Notes: generated by a model from the sequence alone, not told the origin. DNA of 64,000 nt from Streptomyces sp. VRA16 Mangrove soil (GCF_017377775.1 NZ_JAFVLN010000018.1:62001-126000); one strand, 5' to 3'. Counted from the stretch's first letter, positions 35,606-44,139 are shown. Numbers and translations: made by a program.

Positions 35606-36514
35606 ATGAGCGCCAGCAGTGCGGGTGCGTCGCCGTCCGCGTACGGCTTCGTCGCCACGAGGGGCCGGGGCGCCCGCGGGTACCGTCCCGAGCAGGTGGA
35701 GGCCTTCGCCGCGGGCCTGTCCCAGGAGCGCGACGACGCGTGGGAGCGGGCCGCGCGCCTGACCGTCCTGCACAAGGAGATGGAGGCGGAGGCCGCGCGG
35801 CTGCGCGAGGCCGTCGCCAAGCTCGCACCGCAGACCTACGCCTCGCTCGGCAAGCGCGCCCAGTACCTCCTCGAACTCGCCGAGGAGGAGGCCGCCGCGG
35901 TGCGGCACGCGGGGCGGACCGACGCGCAGTCCGTCACCGAGGCCGCCGAGCGGGCGGGCCGGGAGCTGCGAGGCGCCGCCCAGGAGTACGCCGACGAGGT
36001 GCGCGGCGAGGCGGAGGAGCGGGCCCGGCACCGGGAGACCGCGGCGCGGGCCGCCGCCGACGACGTCCGGGTCGCCGCCCGCCGCGACGTGAAGGAGTGG
36101 CGGGGCGAGGCCCTGGAGGCGCTGCGCGAGATGCGCCGCCGCTGCGAGGGCGTCCTCGCCGACCAGGCCAAGGAGCACGCCGAGCGGCTCGACGCGGCGC
36201 GGCGCGAGGCCGCCGAGCGGGAGGCCGCGGCGGACGAGCGGGAGGCCGACGCCGTCGCCGCCGCCGAGGCCCGGCTCTCCGAGGCCAAGCGCGCCCTCGC
36301 CGAGGCCGAGGAGGAGGCGCGGCACGGCCAGGAGGACGCGGAGGCCACGGCCGCCGAGCTGGTCGCCCAGGCGCGGGCCCGCGAGGAGCGCGTCGGCCGA
36401 GAGACCGAGCGGGTGCTGCGCGAGCACACGGAGGCGCGGGACGAGGTGCGGGCCCACATGGACCACGTACGCAGCTCGCTGGCGGCGCTGACCGGACGGG
36501 CTCCGGCCGAGTAG
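35606..36514 (+). CDS. DivIVA/FilP-like coiled-coil protein
   Basis: 302 residues. Residues 8-60 are a DivIVA-like N-terminus (SAYGFVATRGRGARGYRPEQ, then VEAFAAGLSQERDDAWERAA); the rest is almost uninterrupted Ala/Glu/Arg coiled coil. Similar Streptomyces proteins (annotated as cellulose-binding proteins, FilP/Scy relatives) form cytoskeletal assemblies at hyphal tips. Start ATG 35606 chosen because the N-terminus matches the family; GAGAGGGG lies 12-18 bp upstream. Confidence 0.75.
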   Translation: MSASSAGASPSAYGFVATRGRGARGYRPEQVEAFAAGLSQERDDAWERAARLTVLHKEMEAEAARLREAVAKLAPQTYASLGKRAQYLLELAEEEAAAVRHAGRTDAQSVTEAAERAGRELRGAAQEYADEVRGEAEERARHRETAARAAADDVRVAARRDVKEWRGEALEALREMRRRCEGVLADQAKEHAERLDAARREAAEREAAADEREADAVAAAEARLSEAKRALAEAEEEARHGQEDAEATAAELVAQARAREERVGRETERVLREHTEARDEVRAHMDHVRSSLAALTGRAPAE

Positions 36515-36524
36515 CCGCTTCGCA

Positions 36525-36735
36525 CCGCCCGCGGGGCTCGCCGTTCGCGGGGCTCACCGTCTGCGGAGCTGGCCGTCCGCGGGGCTTACCGTCCGCGGGG
36601 CTTACCGTCTGCGGAGTTAGCCGTCCGCGGGGCTCACCGTCCGCGGGGCTCACCGCCCGTGGCGCTCACCGCCCGTGCCGCTCACCGCGCGGTGGCGCTC
36701 ACCGTGCGGTGGCGCTCACCGTGCGGTGGCGTTCA
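36525..36735. repeat. 16/17-bp minisatellite, about 13 units
   Basis: Ten 16-bp units of the type CCGTCCGCGGGGCTCA run from 36525 to 36684, then three 17-bp units of the type CCGTGCGGTGGCGCTCA. The last units extend into the 3' end of the convergent ArsR gene and encode its final residues. Confidence 0.85.
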
Positions 36736-37144
36736 GCGGTTCCAGGCGGGCCGTCGCGGTGACCGGCACGGCGTGCGCGGGGTGTTCGGTGCGCTGTTGG
36801 TAGGGGGCGATCAACTCCCTTATGGCGTCGGCCAGTTCGGCGGCTTCGGCGGCCGTCAGATGGAGCGCGGCATACACGGATTCGGTCGCCGGGGCGGGCG
36901 CCTGCCGCGGGTCGTCCCAGCGCAGCCGCCACGGCCTGTCGCGCCTGCCGTCGTGCGGGGCCTCCTCGATCAGCCCGTGCCGGGCGAGCTGGCGCAGATG
37001 GAACGAGCACAGTCCGGAACTGTGCCCCAGGCGGGCCGCGGCCTGCGTCGACGTGAGCGTGCCGACCTCGGCCAGCAGATCGAGCAGGGCGATACGCACG
37101 GGGTGGTCGGGCAGCGGACGGGCGGCGCGGTCTTCTTCAGTCAC
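36716..37144 (-). CDS. ArsR-family regulator, divergent from a peptide deformylase
   Basis: About 142 residues. Winged HTH: VRIALLDLLAEVGTLTSTQA, ARLGHSSGLCSFHLRQLARH and GLIEEAP. The second half (SVYAALHLTAAEAAELADAI) is a helical segment seen in ArsR-type regulators without metal-binding Cys pairs. The GTG at 37144 lies inside the operator palindrome; TTG 37168 is an alternative. The C-terminus is encoded by the minisatellite and may vary in length. Likely self-represses and controls the deformylase. Confidence 0.8.
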   Translation of the reverse strand: MTEEDRAARPLPDHPVRIALLDLLAEVGTLTSTQAAARLGHSSGLCSFHLRQLARHGLIEEAPHDGRRDRPWRLRWDDPRQAPAPATESVYAALHLTAAEAAELADAIRELIAPYQQRTEHPAHAVPVTATARLEPLNATAR

Positions 37145-37170
37145 TTTGCAAAGGCTGCTACTTTGCAAAG
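37144..37170. promoter_or_regulatory. Twin palindromic ArsR operator
   Basis: The perfect 10-bp palindrome CTTTGCAAAG occurs twice (37144-37153 and 37161-37170), 17 bp apart, in the gap between the divergent ArsR and deformylase genes. A/T content here is far above the surroundings. Confidence 0.8.
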
Positions 37171-37210
37171 GAGTTGGTCAAGAGGACAGGGAAGCAGGGG
37201 AGTTGAGGAC

Positions 37211-37816
37211 ATGGGGGACGGGACGCTGCCGCCCGAGGTCGAGCGGGGCGCGGTGCGGCGCATCACGGTGGTCGGTGAGGACGTCCTCGGGCGCCGCTGC
37301 CGGCCGGTCACGCAGGAGCATTTCGGCACACCGGAACTCGACCGGCTGATCGACGACATGTTCGCCACGAACCATGTGGCGCACGGCGCGGCCATCGCCG
37401 CCAACCAGGTCGACGTCGACCTGCAGCTGTTCGTGTACGACATGGAGGACGACTGGGGCGAGCGCCACGTCGGCCACATCTGCAACCCGGTCCTGGACGA
37501 GGAACCCCTCGCCACCCGCCGGCTGGTCGAGGAGCTGGAGGGCTGCCTCTCCGTGCCGGGCCCCTACAAGCCGGTCGCCCGCGCCGACCACGCGATCGTC
37601 CGTGGCCAGGACAGACACGGTGCACCCCTGGTCGTCGAGGGCCGCGGCTACTTCGCCCGCTGCCTCCAGCACGAGACCGACCACCTCTACGGGCGCCTCT
37701 ACCTCGACCGGCTCGGCAAGCGCGAACGCCGGGACGCGCTGCGGGAGATGGCGGAGCTGCGCGACGGGGTGGTCGCGCGCAGGGCCGCGATGGCGGAGCG
37801 GCTCGGCAAGGGCTGA
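37211..37816 (+). CDS. def: Peptide deformylase, divergent paralog
   Basis: 201 residues; removes the formyl group from new proteins. Motif II EGCLS (C112) and motif III HETDH (H154, E155, H158) hold the metal site. Motif I, usually GxGLAAxQ, reads GAAIAANQ (59-66), so the second Gly is Ala. ATG start in GAGGACATG. Controlled by the ArsR-type gene across the operator, which suggests an inducible second deformylase rather than the housekeeping copy. Confidence 0.88.
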   Translation: MGDGTLPPEVERGAVRRITVVGEDVLGRRCRPVTQEHFGTPELDRLIDDMFATNHVAHGAAIAANQVDVDLQLFVYDMEDDWGERHVGHICNPVLDEEPLATRRLVEELEGCLSVPGPYKPVARADHAIVRGQDRHGAPLVVEGRGYFARCLQHETDHLYGRLYLDRLGKRERRDALREMAELRDGVVARRAAMAERLGKG

Positions 37817-37937
37817 GCCGGATCCATCAAGGATCGTGATCGCTGCGAGCGTGGAGTGGCCCTGGGTCGCGGGAGCCGTTTCCGGTGGACTGTGCGCAGA
37901 ACGGGAACACGGCACACACCGACTCAGGGAGACCGAG

Positions 37938-38342
37938 ATGAACACCGCACCCCGCGCCGTCGTCCAGCGCTACTTCGACGCCCTCGCCGCCGGTGACCAG
38001 CAGGCGATCCTCGACGCGTGGGCCGAGGACGGCAGCGTCTGGTACGGCGGCGACCTGCCCATCTCGGGCACCTGGCAGGGCCGTGACCAGGTCGTCGACG
38101 GCTTCCTGGGCACCGCCTTCGCCCACCTCGACCCCGAGCGCGAGGTCGGCCTGGAGATCACCAACATGTTCGGGGAGGGCGAGCAGGTCCTCGTCGAGTG
38201 GCACTCCTGGGCGACCGGCCGCACCGGCCGCGCCTACGACCAGCGCAACATCGGGGTGTTCGTGGTGCGGGACGGCCGCATCACCGCGATGCGCGAGTAC
38301 GCCGACACGCAGAACTGGGCGCGGGCGCTGCTCGACGCCTGA
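37938..38342 (+). CDS. SnoaL-like (NTF2-fold) protein
   Basis: 134 residues; NTF2-like cone fold suggested by APRAVVQRYFDALAAGDQQA, ILDAWAEDGSVWYGGDLPIS, VDGFLGTAF and VFVVRDGRITAMREYADT. Members are ketosteroid-isomerase or polyketide-cyclase-like; the substrate is unknown. ATG preceded by AGGGAGACCGAG. A monocistronic gene in a gap between the deformylase and a convergent kinase-like gene. Confidence 0.8.
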   Translation: MNTAPRAVVQRYFDALAAGDQQAILDAWAEDGSVWYGGDLPISGTWQGRDQVVDGFLGTAFAHLDPEREVGLEITNMFGEGEQVLVEWHSWATGRTGRAYDQRNIGVFVVRDGRITAMREYADTQNWARALLDA

Positions 38343-38352
38343 GTCGAGGTGG

Positions 38353-39117
38353 TCAGCCGGCGTACAGCGCGTCGCGGTGCGCCGCCACCCAGTCGTGCGC
38401 GGCCCGCAACCGCTCCACCGCCCCGATCGCGCGCAGCCGCCGCATCGCCGGGTCCCCGGCGTCGGCCGCCGCCGCGATCCCCCGGCGGCAGCGGTCCTGC
38501 CACCACAGGACCGTGTCCGGGAGCGCGGCGCGGCCCGCGTCGTCGAGGCCGTACGCGTCGCAGACCAGCCGCATCCGGCGGGCCGCCTCGGCCACGTCCC
38601 CGGCGTCCGGGCCGAGCTCCAGGTACTGCCAGCAGACGTGCGCGACGTCCTCCACGCGCCGTCCGGGACCGGCCAGGTCCCAGTCGATGAAGGCGACCGG
38701 GGTCCACGCCCCGCCCTCGGCCTCGACCTCGTACACCGTGTTCCGCGGGTCGAGGTCGTGGTGGCAGACGACCTCCTGGTCCCCGGCGAGCGGTGTCCCG
38801 GCCGTCAGGTCGTGGAACTGCCGCACCAGGACGGCGAGTCGGGCGAGCGCCTCGTCGGTGCGGGCCGCGCCGCGGTCCTGCGGCGTGAGGGCCGCGCGGC
38901 CCGGCAGGTAGGTGAACGACTCGCGGCCCCGCTCGTCCGTCCCGAGGAACCGGGGAGCGCCCGGCCAGCCCGCGCGCCCGAACAGGGCCAGGAGTTCGCG
39001 CACGTACGAGGACCTGGGCGTCGGCGCGCGGCGCACCGTGTCCGCCACCCGTACGACCTGGTTGACGTGGCCGCCGGGGAGCGGTTCGCCGAGGTGGGGT
39101 GTGCTGTCGAAGGTCAT
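38353..39117 (-). CDS. Aminoglycoside phosphotransferase-like (APH) kinase
   Basis: 254 residues. Kinase-like fold with the Brenner motif HHDLDPRNTV and the metal-binding FIDWDLAGPG. The N-terminus (GGHVNQVVRVADTVRR) carries a shortened nucleotide loop. Could phosphorylate an aminoglycoside, homoserine, choline or another small molecule; no basis to choose. Ends 11 bp from the convergent SnoaL gene. Confidence 0.82.
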   Translation of the reverse strand: MTFDSTPHLGEPLPGGHVNQVVRVADTVRRAPTPRSSYVRELLALFGRAGWPGAPRFLGTDERGRESFTYLPGRAALTPQDRGAARTDEALARLAVLVRQFHDLTAGTPLAGDQEVVCHHDLDPRNTVYEVEAEGGAWTPVAFIDWDLAGPGRRVEDVAHVCWQYLELGPDAGDVAEAARRMRLVCDAYGLDDAGRAALPDTVLWWQDRCRRGIAAAADAGDPAMRRLRAIGAVERLRAAHDWVAAHRDALYAG

Positions 39118-39236
39118 GGGGGCAGTCTCGCGGACGCGCGGCGGCGGGCAGCGACGGGAAAATCACTGGGCCCGGGCCCGCTCCCGCTGTTAGCCTCCTG
39201 CGCAGATCGTGAAGACGACCCGAGGAGGTGAGACCC

Positions 39237-39290
39237 GTGAACGCTGTGATCCATGGGTGCTCCCCCTGTCCTTCACGGTCGGGCGGCTGA
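39237..39290 (+). CDS. Candidate 17-residue upstream ORF with strong Shine-Dalgarno
   Basis: GTG start followed by 16 codons and TGA, reading about MNAVIHGCSPCPSRSGG, with the very strong site GAGGAGGTGAG (39222-39232) seven bases upstream. That is a better RBS than that of the GNAT gene starting 56 bp later. Two Cys (C-S-P-C) and a His are present. Could be a leader peptide controlling the GNAT-infA transcript. A stem GTGCC/GGCAC (39308-39327) lies between it and the GNAT start. Confidence 0.5.
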   Translation: MNAVIHGCSPCPSRSGG

Positions 39291-39345
39291 CGCAGGTGTC
39301 GCCGGGAGTGCCGGACAGTCGAGGCACTTCCGAAGGGCGGACACC

Positions 39346-40149
39346 ATGAGTCCTGTAGAAGAAGAGAAGTTTTGGACCGGCGGCGCGACAGCGCAGGCGC
39401 CGGTTCTCGTCGAGCGTGTCGAAGAAGATCAGTGGCAGGCCCTGGAGGGCGGCTGCGTGACCGGGCACGGCGACGTGGCCCGCAGGCCCGACGGGCGGAC
39501 GTTCGTCAGCGTCGACGCGTGGAGCGCGGCGGCCTTCGAGCGGCTGGTGCGGGCCGTCCCCGCCGCCCTGCCCAAACCCCTGTACGCGGTCGTGGACGAG
39601 GACGACACCGAGCAGCTCACCCGCTGGCAGCGGGCCGGGTTCGCCGTGCACCGCCGTGAGTGGGTGTACTCCGTGCCGACCGCGGCGCCCGACACCGACG
39701 TGCCGCTGCCGGACGGGGTGAGCCTGATCGGCGTCGGCGGCGCCGAGGAGGAACCGCTGCGCGCGCTCGACCGGGTCGTCCGGGCCGAGGTCGAGGCCGG
39801 CCCCGGCTGGTGGACGATGCCGGCCGAGGTGCTCCCGCTGCCGCCGGGCGTCACCGTCGTCGACCCCGCGAAGTACGCGGTCGCGGTCCGCGACGGCGCC
39901 TACGTGGGGATGCTGCGGCTCGCCCCGGTGACGCGCAGGCCGCGGATCGGGCTGCTCGCCGTGCGGGAGAGCGCGCGGCGGCAGGGGATCGGGCGGGCCC
40001 TGCTCGCGCGGGTCCTCGCCGATCTGTACCGCTCCGGGGTGCGCGCCGCGTCCGCCGAGGTGCACGGGGACAACGCCGCGGCGCTCGCCCTTTTCGACGG
40101 CATCGGTGCTCAACGCTCCGACGCCAACCTGGAGTTGGTGCTGCGATGA
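39346..40149 (+). CDS. GNAT-family N-acetyltransferase
   Basis: 267 residues. The GNAT core is in the C-terminal half: VAVRDGAYVGMLRLAPV, LAVRESARRQGIGRALLARV (acetyl-CoA loop) and AEVHGDNAAALALFDGIGAQ. The N-terminal half may be a degenerate GNAT repeat. ATG 39346 has AAGGGCGG upstream. Its stop overlaps the infA start (ATGA), so the acetyltransferase is translationally coupled to a translation factor; a ribosomal target is an attractive but unproven idea. Confidence 0.85.
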   Translation: MSPVEEEKFWTGGATAQAPVLVERVEEDQWQALEGGCVTGHGDVARRPDGRTFVSVDAWSAAAFERLVRAVPAALPKPLYAVVDEDDTEQLTRWQRAGFAVHRREWVYSVPTAAPDTDVPLPDGVSLIGVGGAEEEPLRALDRVVRAEVEAGPGWWTMPAEVLPLPPGVTVVDPAKYAVAVRDGAYVGMLRLAPVTRRPRIGLLAVRESARRQGIGRALLARVLADLYRSGVRAASAEVHGDNAAALALFDGIGAQRSDANLELVLR

Positions 40150-40367
40150 AGGCGTCCAAGGGCATCGAGCAGGAGGGCACCGTCGTGGAGTGCCTGCGCG
40201 GGGCCACCTTCCGGGTGGAGGTCCGCGCCGGGTACACGGTGCTCGCGCACATCAGCGGGAAGATGCGCAAGCACCACATCAAGATCCTTCCCTACGACCG
40301 GGTCCTGGTGGAGATCAGCCCCTACGACCTGACCCGGGCCCGGATCCTCTTCCGTTACCGGTCGTGA
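40146..40367 (+). CDS. infA: Translation initiation factor IF-1 (second copy type)
   Basis: 73 residues, S1/OB fold: IEQEGTVVECLRGATFRVEV, AHISGKMRKHHIKILPYDRV and VEISPYDLTRARILFRYR. Close to canonical IF-1. It is not in the usual rpmJ-rpsM ribosomal cluster, so it is probably an additional IF-1 gene, coupled to the GNAT gene by an ATGA overlap. Its 3' end overlaps the convergent symporter gene by 53 bp. Confidence 0.9.
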   Translation: MKASKGIEQEGTVVECLRGATFRVEVRAGYTVLAHISGKMRKHHIKILPYDRVLVEISPYDLTRARILFRYRS

Positions 40368-41973
40368 CCGGCACCGGAGCGCCCGCCAGGATCCACGCCT
40401 CCACGGCCTCGTACTGACGCTGCTGCTCCGCCGCCCTGCGGGGCGGTGTGAGCCGTGAGCCCAGCCAGCCGAAGAGGAAGCCCAGCGGGATCGAGACGAG
40501 GCCGGTGGTGGTGAACGGGAACCAGTTGAAGTCCCGGCCGGGGAAGGCCGCCGTCGGCGAGCCCGAGACCAGGTTCGTGCCCGTCATCAGGACCAGGCAG
40601 GCCACGGTCCCGCCGATCAGCGTCCACAGCAGGCCCGCCCTCGTGTACCGCCGCCAGAACAGGCTGTACACCAGGGCGGGTGCCAGGGCGGAGGCGCCCA
40701 GGCAGAAGGAGAGCGTGGTCAGCGGCTGCACGTTGCGGTGCTGGAAGAGGGTGGCCAGCACGATGGCGGGACCGCCGACGCAGAGCGCCGAGACCCGGGC
40801 CACCGTCAGCTCCTTGCGCCGGCTCAACTGCTGTCTGCGGTACGCGAACACGTCGTGGGCCAGCGAGTTGGCGCAGGCCAGGATCATGCCCGCGACCGAC
40901 GCGAGCAGCGTCAGGAAGATCGCCGTGGCGACCGCGGTGAACAGCAGCGACCCGGCCGTCGACACCGTCCGGCCGAAGGCGGCCCTGGCGCCGAACAGGT
41001 ACGCCGTGTTGCCCTGGGCGCTGGCCGCCGTGAGCGCGTCGTGGCCGACGAGGGCGGCGGCCCCGAACCCGATCACCGACATGATCAGCACGAACAGGCC
41101 GACCGCGGACACCGCCCAGGACATCGAGCGGCGCACCTCGCGGGCGTTGCGCGCCGTGTACATCCGCATCGTGACGTGCGGGAGCGCGGCGCCGCCGAGT
41201 ACCACCGTCAGCTCCGAACTGATCATGTCCAGGCGGGGGAAGCTGCTGCCGCTGAACTCCAGCCCCGAGGTGAGATAGGCGCGGCCCGCGCCGCTGCCCC
41301 GGGCCGCCGCCGCGAGCAGGGCGCCCGGGTCCCAGTCGAAGCGGTGCAGGATCAGCGCGGCGACCACGAAGCCGGAGCCGAGCAGCATCACCATCTTGAA
41401 GATCTGGATGACGGCGGTGCCCTTCATGCCGCCGATCGCCGCGTAGCTGATCATCAGGCCGCCGATGCCGATGACGCACGCCGTCTTGAACGTCTCGTTG
41501 CTGAAGCCGAGCAGGAACGCCAGCAGGTCGCCCGCGCCCGAGAGCTGCACCAGCATCAGCGGGAGCAGCGCGGCGAGCGTCACCGCGCAGGCCGCCATGC
41601 GCACGCCCCGCCCCGGCATCCGGCGCGCGAGGACGTCGCCCATCGTGTACAGGCCCGCGTTGCGCAGCGGTTCGGCCAGCAGGAACATCAGCAGCATCAG
41701 GGAGAGCGCCGTGGACAGGGCCAGGACCACACCGTCGTAGCCGAGCAGCGCGATGATGCCGGTGGTGGCGAGGACGGTCGCGGCGGAGATGTAGTCGCCC
41801 GCGATCGCCAGGCCGTTGCGCATCGGCGTGAGACGGCCGAAGCCCGTGTAGAACTCCTCCAGGTCGTCGCGGTCGGGGCTGGTGACGATGCACAGCAGCA
41901 GGGTGGCCGTGGCGACCGCCGTGAAGGCGACCAGCGACATGGACTCGGCCGAGGTGTCCATCAGCGCGCTCAT
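40315..41973 (-). CDS. Acetate/monocarboxylate-type sodium:solute symporter (ActP-like)
   Basis: 552 residues, about 13 membrane helices. SSS family with DLEEFYTGFGRLTPMRNGLA and AGDYISAATVLATTGIIALL, the ActP/MctC pattern, and LPHVTMRMYTARNAREVRRS. The ATG overlaps the stop of the DUF485 gene (ATGA); DUF485-ActP pairs are a standard two-gene transport unit for acetate or other short carboxylates. The C-terminal tail overlaps infA on the other strand. Confidence 0.88.
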   Translation of the reverse strand: MSALMDTSAESMSLVAFTAVATATLLLCIVTSPDRDDLEEFYTGFGRLTPMRNGLAIAGDYISAATVLATTGIIALLGYDGVVLALSTALSLMLLMFLLAEPLRNAGLYTMGDVLARRMPGRGVRMAACAVTLAALLPLMLVQLSGAGDLLAFLLGFSNETFKTACVIGIGGLMISYAAIGGMKGTAVIQIFKMVMLLGSGFVVAALILHRFDWDPGALLAAAARGSGAGRAYLTSGLEFSGSSFPRLDMISSELTVVLGGAALPHVTMRMYTARNAREVRRSMSWAVSAVGLFVLIMSVIGFGAAALVGHDALTAASAQGNTAYLFGARAAFGRTVSTAGSLLFTAVATAIFLTLLASVAGMILACANSLAHDVFAYRRQQLSRRKELTVARVSALCVGGPAIVLATLFQHRNVQPLTTLSFCLGASALAPALVYSLFWRRYTRAGLLWTLIGGTVACLVLMTGTNLVSGSPTAAFPGRDFNWFPFTTTGLVSIPLGFLFGWLGSRLTPPRRAAEQQRQYEAVEAWILAGAPVPVTTGNGRGSGPGSGRRG

Positions 41974-42326
41974 CGGCGACCGCCGCCCCGGCGCAGCCGG
42001 TGGGCGAGCGGGTCGACGCGCCGCCGGGCCGTGTGCTCGTACAGGACCAACGCCAGGCAAGTGACCGGGAGTTGGAGCAGCCCGATGAGCAGGCCCGAGG
42101 AGAGGCCGCCGGTCACGGAGCGGTTCATCAGGCCGGGGGCGAACGCCGACAGGAGCAGGAAGAGCGTGAAGTAGCCGAGCGCGGTGAGGGTGGCGACGCG
42201 CCGCTGCCAGCGGTAGGCGGTGCGCAGCAGCAGCAACTCGCCGGTGGGGCCGGCCGGCCGCGGCAGATCCGGGTGGCGGGGGAGGCGGTGTGCGGGCGGG
42301 TGGTGCGGTGGGTGCGGGTGCGGCAT
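41970..42326 (-). CDS. DUF485 membrane protein, partner of the symporter
   Basis: 118 residues. Two membrane helices (about 48-66 TLTALGYFTLFLLLSAFAPG and 75-95 SSGLLIGLLQLPVTCLALVL) in the DUF485 pattern. The N-terminus is unusually His/Pro-rich (PHPHPPHHPPAHRLPRHP) and could bind metal. Translationally coupled to the symporter. Confidence 0.85.
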   Translation of the reverse strand: MPHPHPPHHPPAHRLPRHPDLPRPAGPTGELLLLRTAYRWQRRVATLTALGYFTLFLLLSAFAPGLMNRSVTGGLSSGLLIGLLQLPVTCLALVLYEHTARRRVDPLAHRLRRGGGRR

Positions 42327-42594
42327 CCCGGACTCCTTGCGTGGCTCGGGCCCGCCGGGGACGTGCGGACCGCAGGGAGGGTGTGGGGAGTGGGGAGCCG
42401 GAACGTTACTCGTAGGTAGTGGAGTTGGGCGAGGGTTTGGGCGAAGCGGGTGGCCGGGTCGGCGCCGGTGTGGCCGGTTCCGGTCCGTGACGCTCCGCGA
42501 GAGCGCGAGTTCAGCCGGGCGGAAAGCGTTTGCCCGCCGGCGGCGGGGAGTTCACCCGGCCCGGGGCGGTCGCGGGCCGTCGCCCGCGGGGCGG
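42327..42594. other. Intergenic region upstream of DUF485
   Basis: 268 bp between the MFS stop and the DUF485 start, both minus strand. GC-rich, no credible ORF, no strong hairpin recognised; presumably holds the DUF485/symporter promoter. Confidence 0.4.
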
Positions 42595-44139
42595 TCAGTC
42601 GGCCTGCGGCTGGTTCTCCGGTACGGGTGCCGGCTGCGGCGGGGCCGACGCCGCCTCCAGGACCGGGAAGCGGCGCGGCGCGAGCGCGACGAGCACCGCG
42701 AGGGCCACCGCCGCCGCGCACGCCGCACCGATGTACACCGAGTCGACGGCCGCGTCGATCGCCCGGCGCACCGGCTCCGCGGCGGTGTGCCGGGTCACCG
42801 AGTCGAGATCGGTGCCCGCGCCGAGCCGCCCGGAGATCACCCCGTTGGCGACCGCGCCGAAGACGGCCGCGCCGACCGTCTGCCCGATCTGCCGGTAGAA
42901 GAGGATCGAGGCGGTGGCGGTGCCGCGCTCCGCCCAGGTCACCGAGGACTGCACGCCGATGATGAGCGGCAGCTGGAACAGGCCGAGCGCCGCGCCGAGC
43001 AGCAGGCTCAGCAGCGTGGGCTGCCAGACCGCGCCGGGGAACGGCAGCAGCGGGAAGGCGATCAGCAGGGCGAGCGCCGCCGTCATGCCGATCAGGGCGG
43101 TGTCGCGGAAGCCGATCCTGCGGTAGACGTGCTGGCTGAGCGCCGCGGCGATCGGCCAGCTCAGGGTCATCACGGAGAGCACGAACCCGGCGGCGGTGGG
43201 GGACAGGCCGAGCACCGACTGCGCGTACGTGGGCAGGAAGGTGGTCGGCGCGACCATCAGCAGGCCCATCGCGCCGAGCCCCAGATTGACCGCGGCGATG
43301 GTGCGCCGCCGCCACACCCACCCGGGCAGAATCGGCCCGCCCGTCTCCCGCCACCGCCCTTCTGACGAAGTCGCTTCGCTCGCCTTCCTTTCCGCCCGCC
43401 GCTCGATCAGGAACACCGCGCCGATCAGCGCGACGCCCGTACAGAGCACGGCGATCGACGTCGCCGAGCCCCAGGCCCACGCCACCCCGCCCTGCACCAG
43501 CCAGGTCAGCAGCACCCCGCCCGCCGCGAACACGGCGAGCGCGCCCGCCCAGTCGATCCGCGGGCGCGGGCCGCGCCCGCGGGCCGGCTCGTGCAGGTGC
43601 CGTACGACGAGGAAGAGCGCGATCACGCCGATCGGCAAGTTGATCAGGAAGATCCAGCGCCAGCCCGCGTACGAGGCGAGCAGGCCGCCGAGTGCCGGGC
43701 CGAGCACCGACGAGGTGGCCCACACGGTCGACAACTTGGCCTGGATCTTGGGGCGTTGTTCCAGCGGGTACAGATCGGCGGCCAGCGTCTGCACCGTGCC
43801 CTGGATCGCGCCGCCGCCCAGGCCCTGGATCACCCGGAACGCGATCAGCGCGCCCATGTTCCAGGCCCCCGCGCACAGCAGCGAGCCGACCAGGAACAGC
43901 ACGCTGCCCGCGATCAGGACGGGCTTGCGGCCCCACGTGTCCGACAGCTTCCCGTACACGGGCAGCGTGACCGTCACCGCGAGCAGATAGCCGGAGAACA
44001 GCCAGGAGAACACCGAGAAGCCACCGAGGTCACCGACGATCTGCGGCACCGCGGTGGAGACGATGGTGGAGTCGAGCGCGGCCAGCGCCATCGACAGCAT
44101 CAGCGCGGCCACGACCGCGCCCCTGGTCTTCTCCTGCAT
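42595..44139 (-). CDS. MFS drug transporter, DHA2/EmrB (14-helix) type
   Basis: 514 residues. Motif D1 LDSTIVSTAVPQIVGDLGG in helix 1, motif A GKLSDTWGRKPVL in loop 2-3, and motif C-like GPALGGLLASYAGWRWIF in helix 5, with 14 hydrophobic helices. Proton-driven export of drugs or metabolites. A charged insert (RRAERKASEATSSEGRWRE) lies in the central loop. It is divergent from the ABC exporter, and the shared gap is rich in palindromes. Confidence 0.92.
   Translation of the reverse strand: MQEKTRGAVVAALMLSMALAALDSTIVSTAVPQIVGDLGGFSVFSWLFSGYLLAVTVTLPVYGKLSDTWGRKPVLIAGSVLFLVGSLLCAGAWNMGALIAFRVIQGLGGGAIQGTVQTLAADLYPLEQRPKIQAKLSTVWATSSVLGPALGGLLASYAGWRWIFLINLPIGVIALFLVVRHLHEPARGRGPRPRIDWAGALAVFAAGGVLLTWLVQGGVAWAWGSATSIAVLCTGVALIGAVFLIERRAERKASEATSSEGRWRETGGPILPGWVWRRRTIAAVNLGLGAMGLLMVAPTTFLPTYAQSVLGLSPTAAGFVLSVMTLSWPIAAALSQHVYRRIGFRDTALIGMTAALALLIAFPLLPFPGAVWQPTLLSLLLGAALGLFQLPLIIGVQSSVTWAERGTATASILFYRQIGQTVGAAVFGAVANGVISGRLGAGTDLDSVTRHTAAEPVRRAIDAAVDSVYIGAACAAAVALAVLVALAPRRFPVLEAASAPPQPAPVPENQPQAD

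Noticed and set aside
36515..36735. Possible CRISPR array
   Set aside because: The repeats are contiguous 16-17 bp units without unique spacers, so this is a minisatellite.
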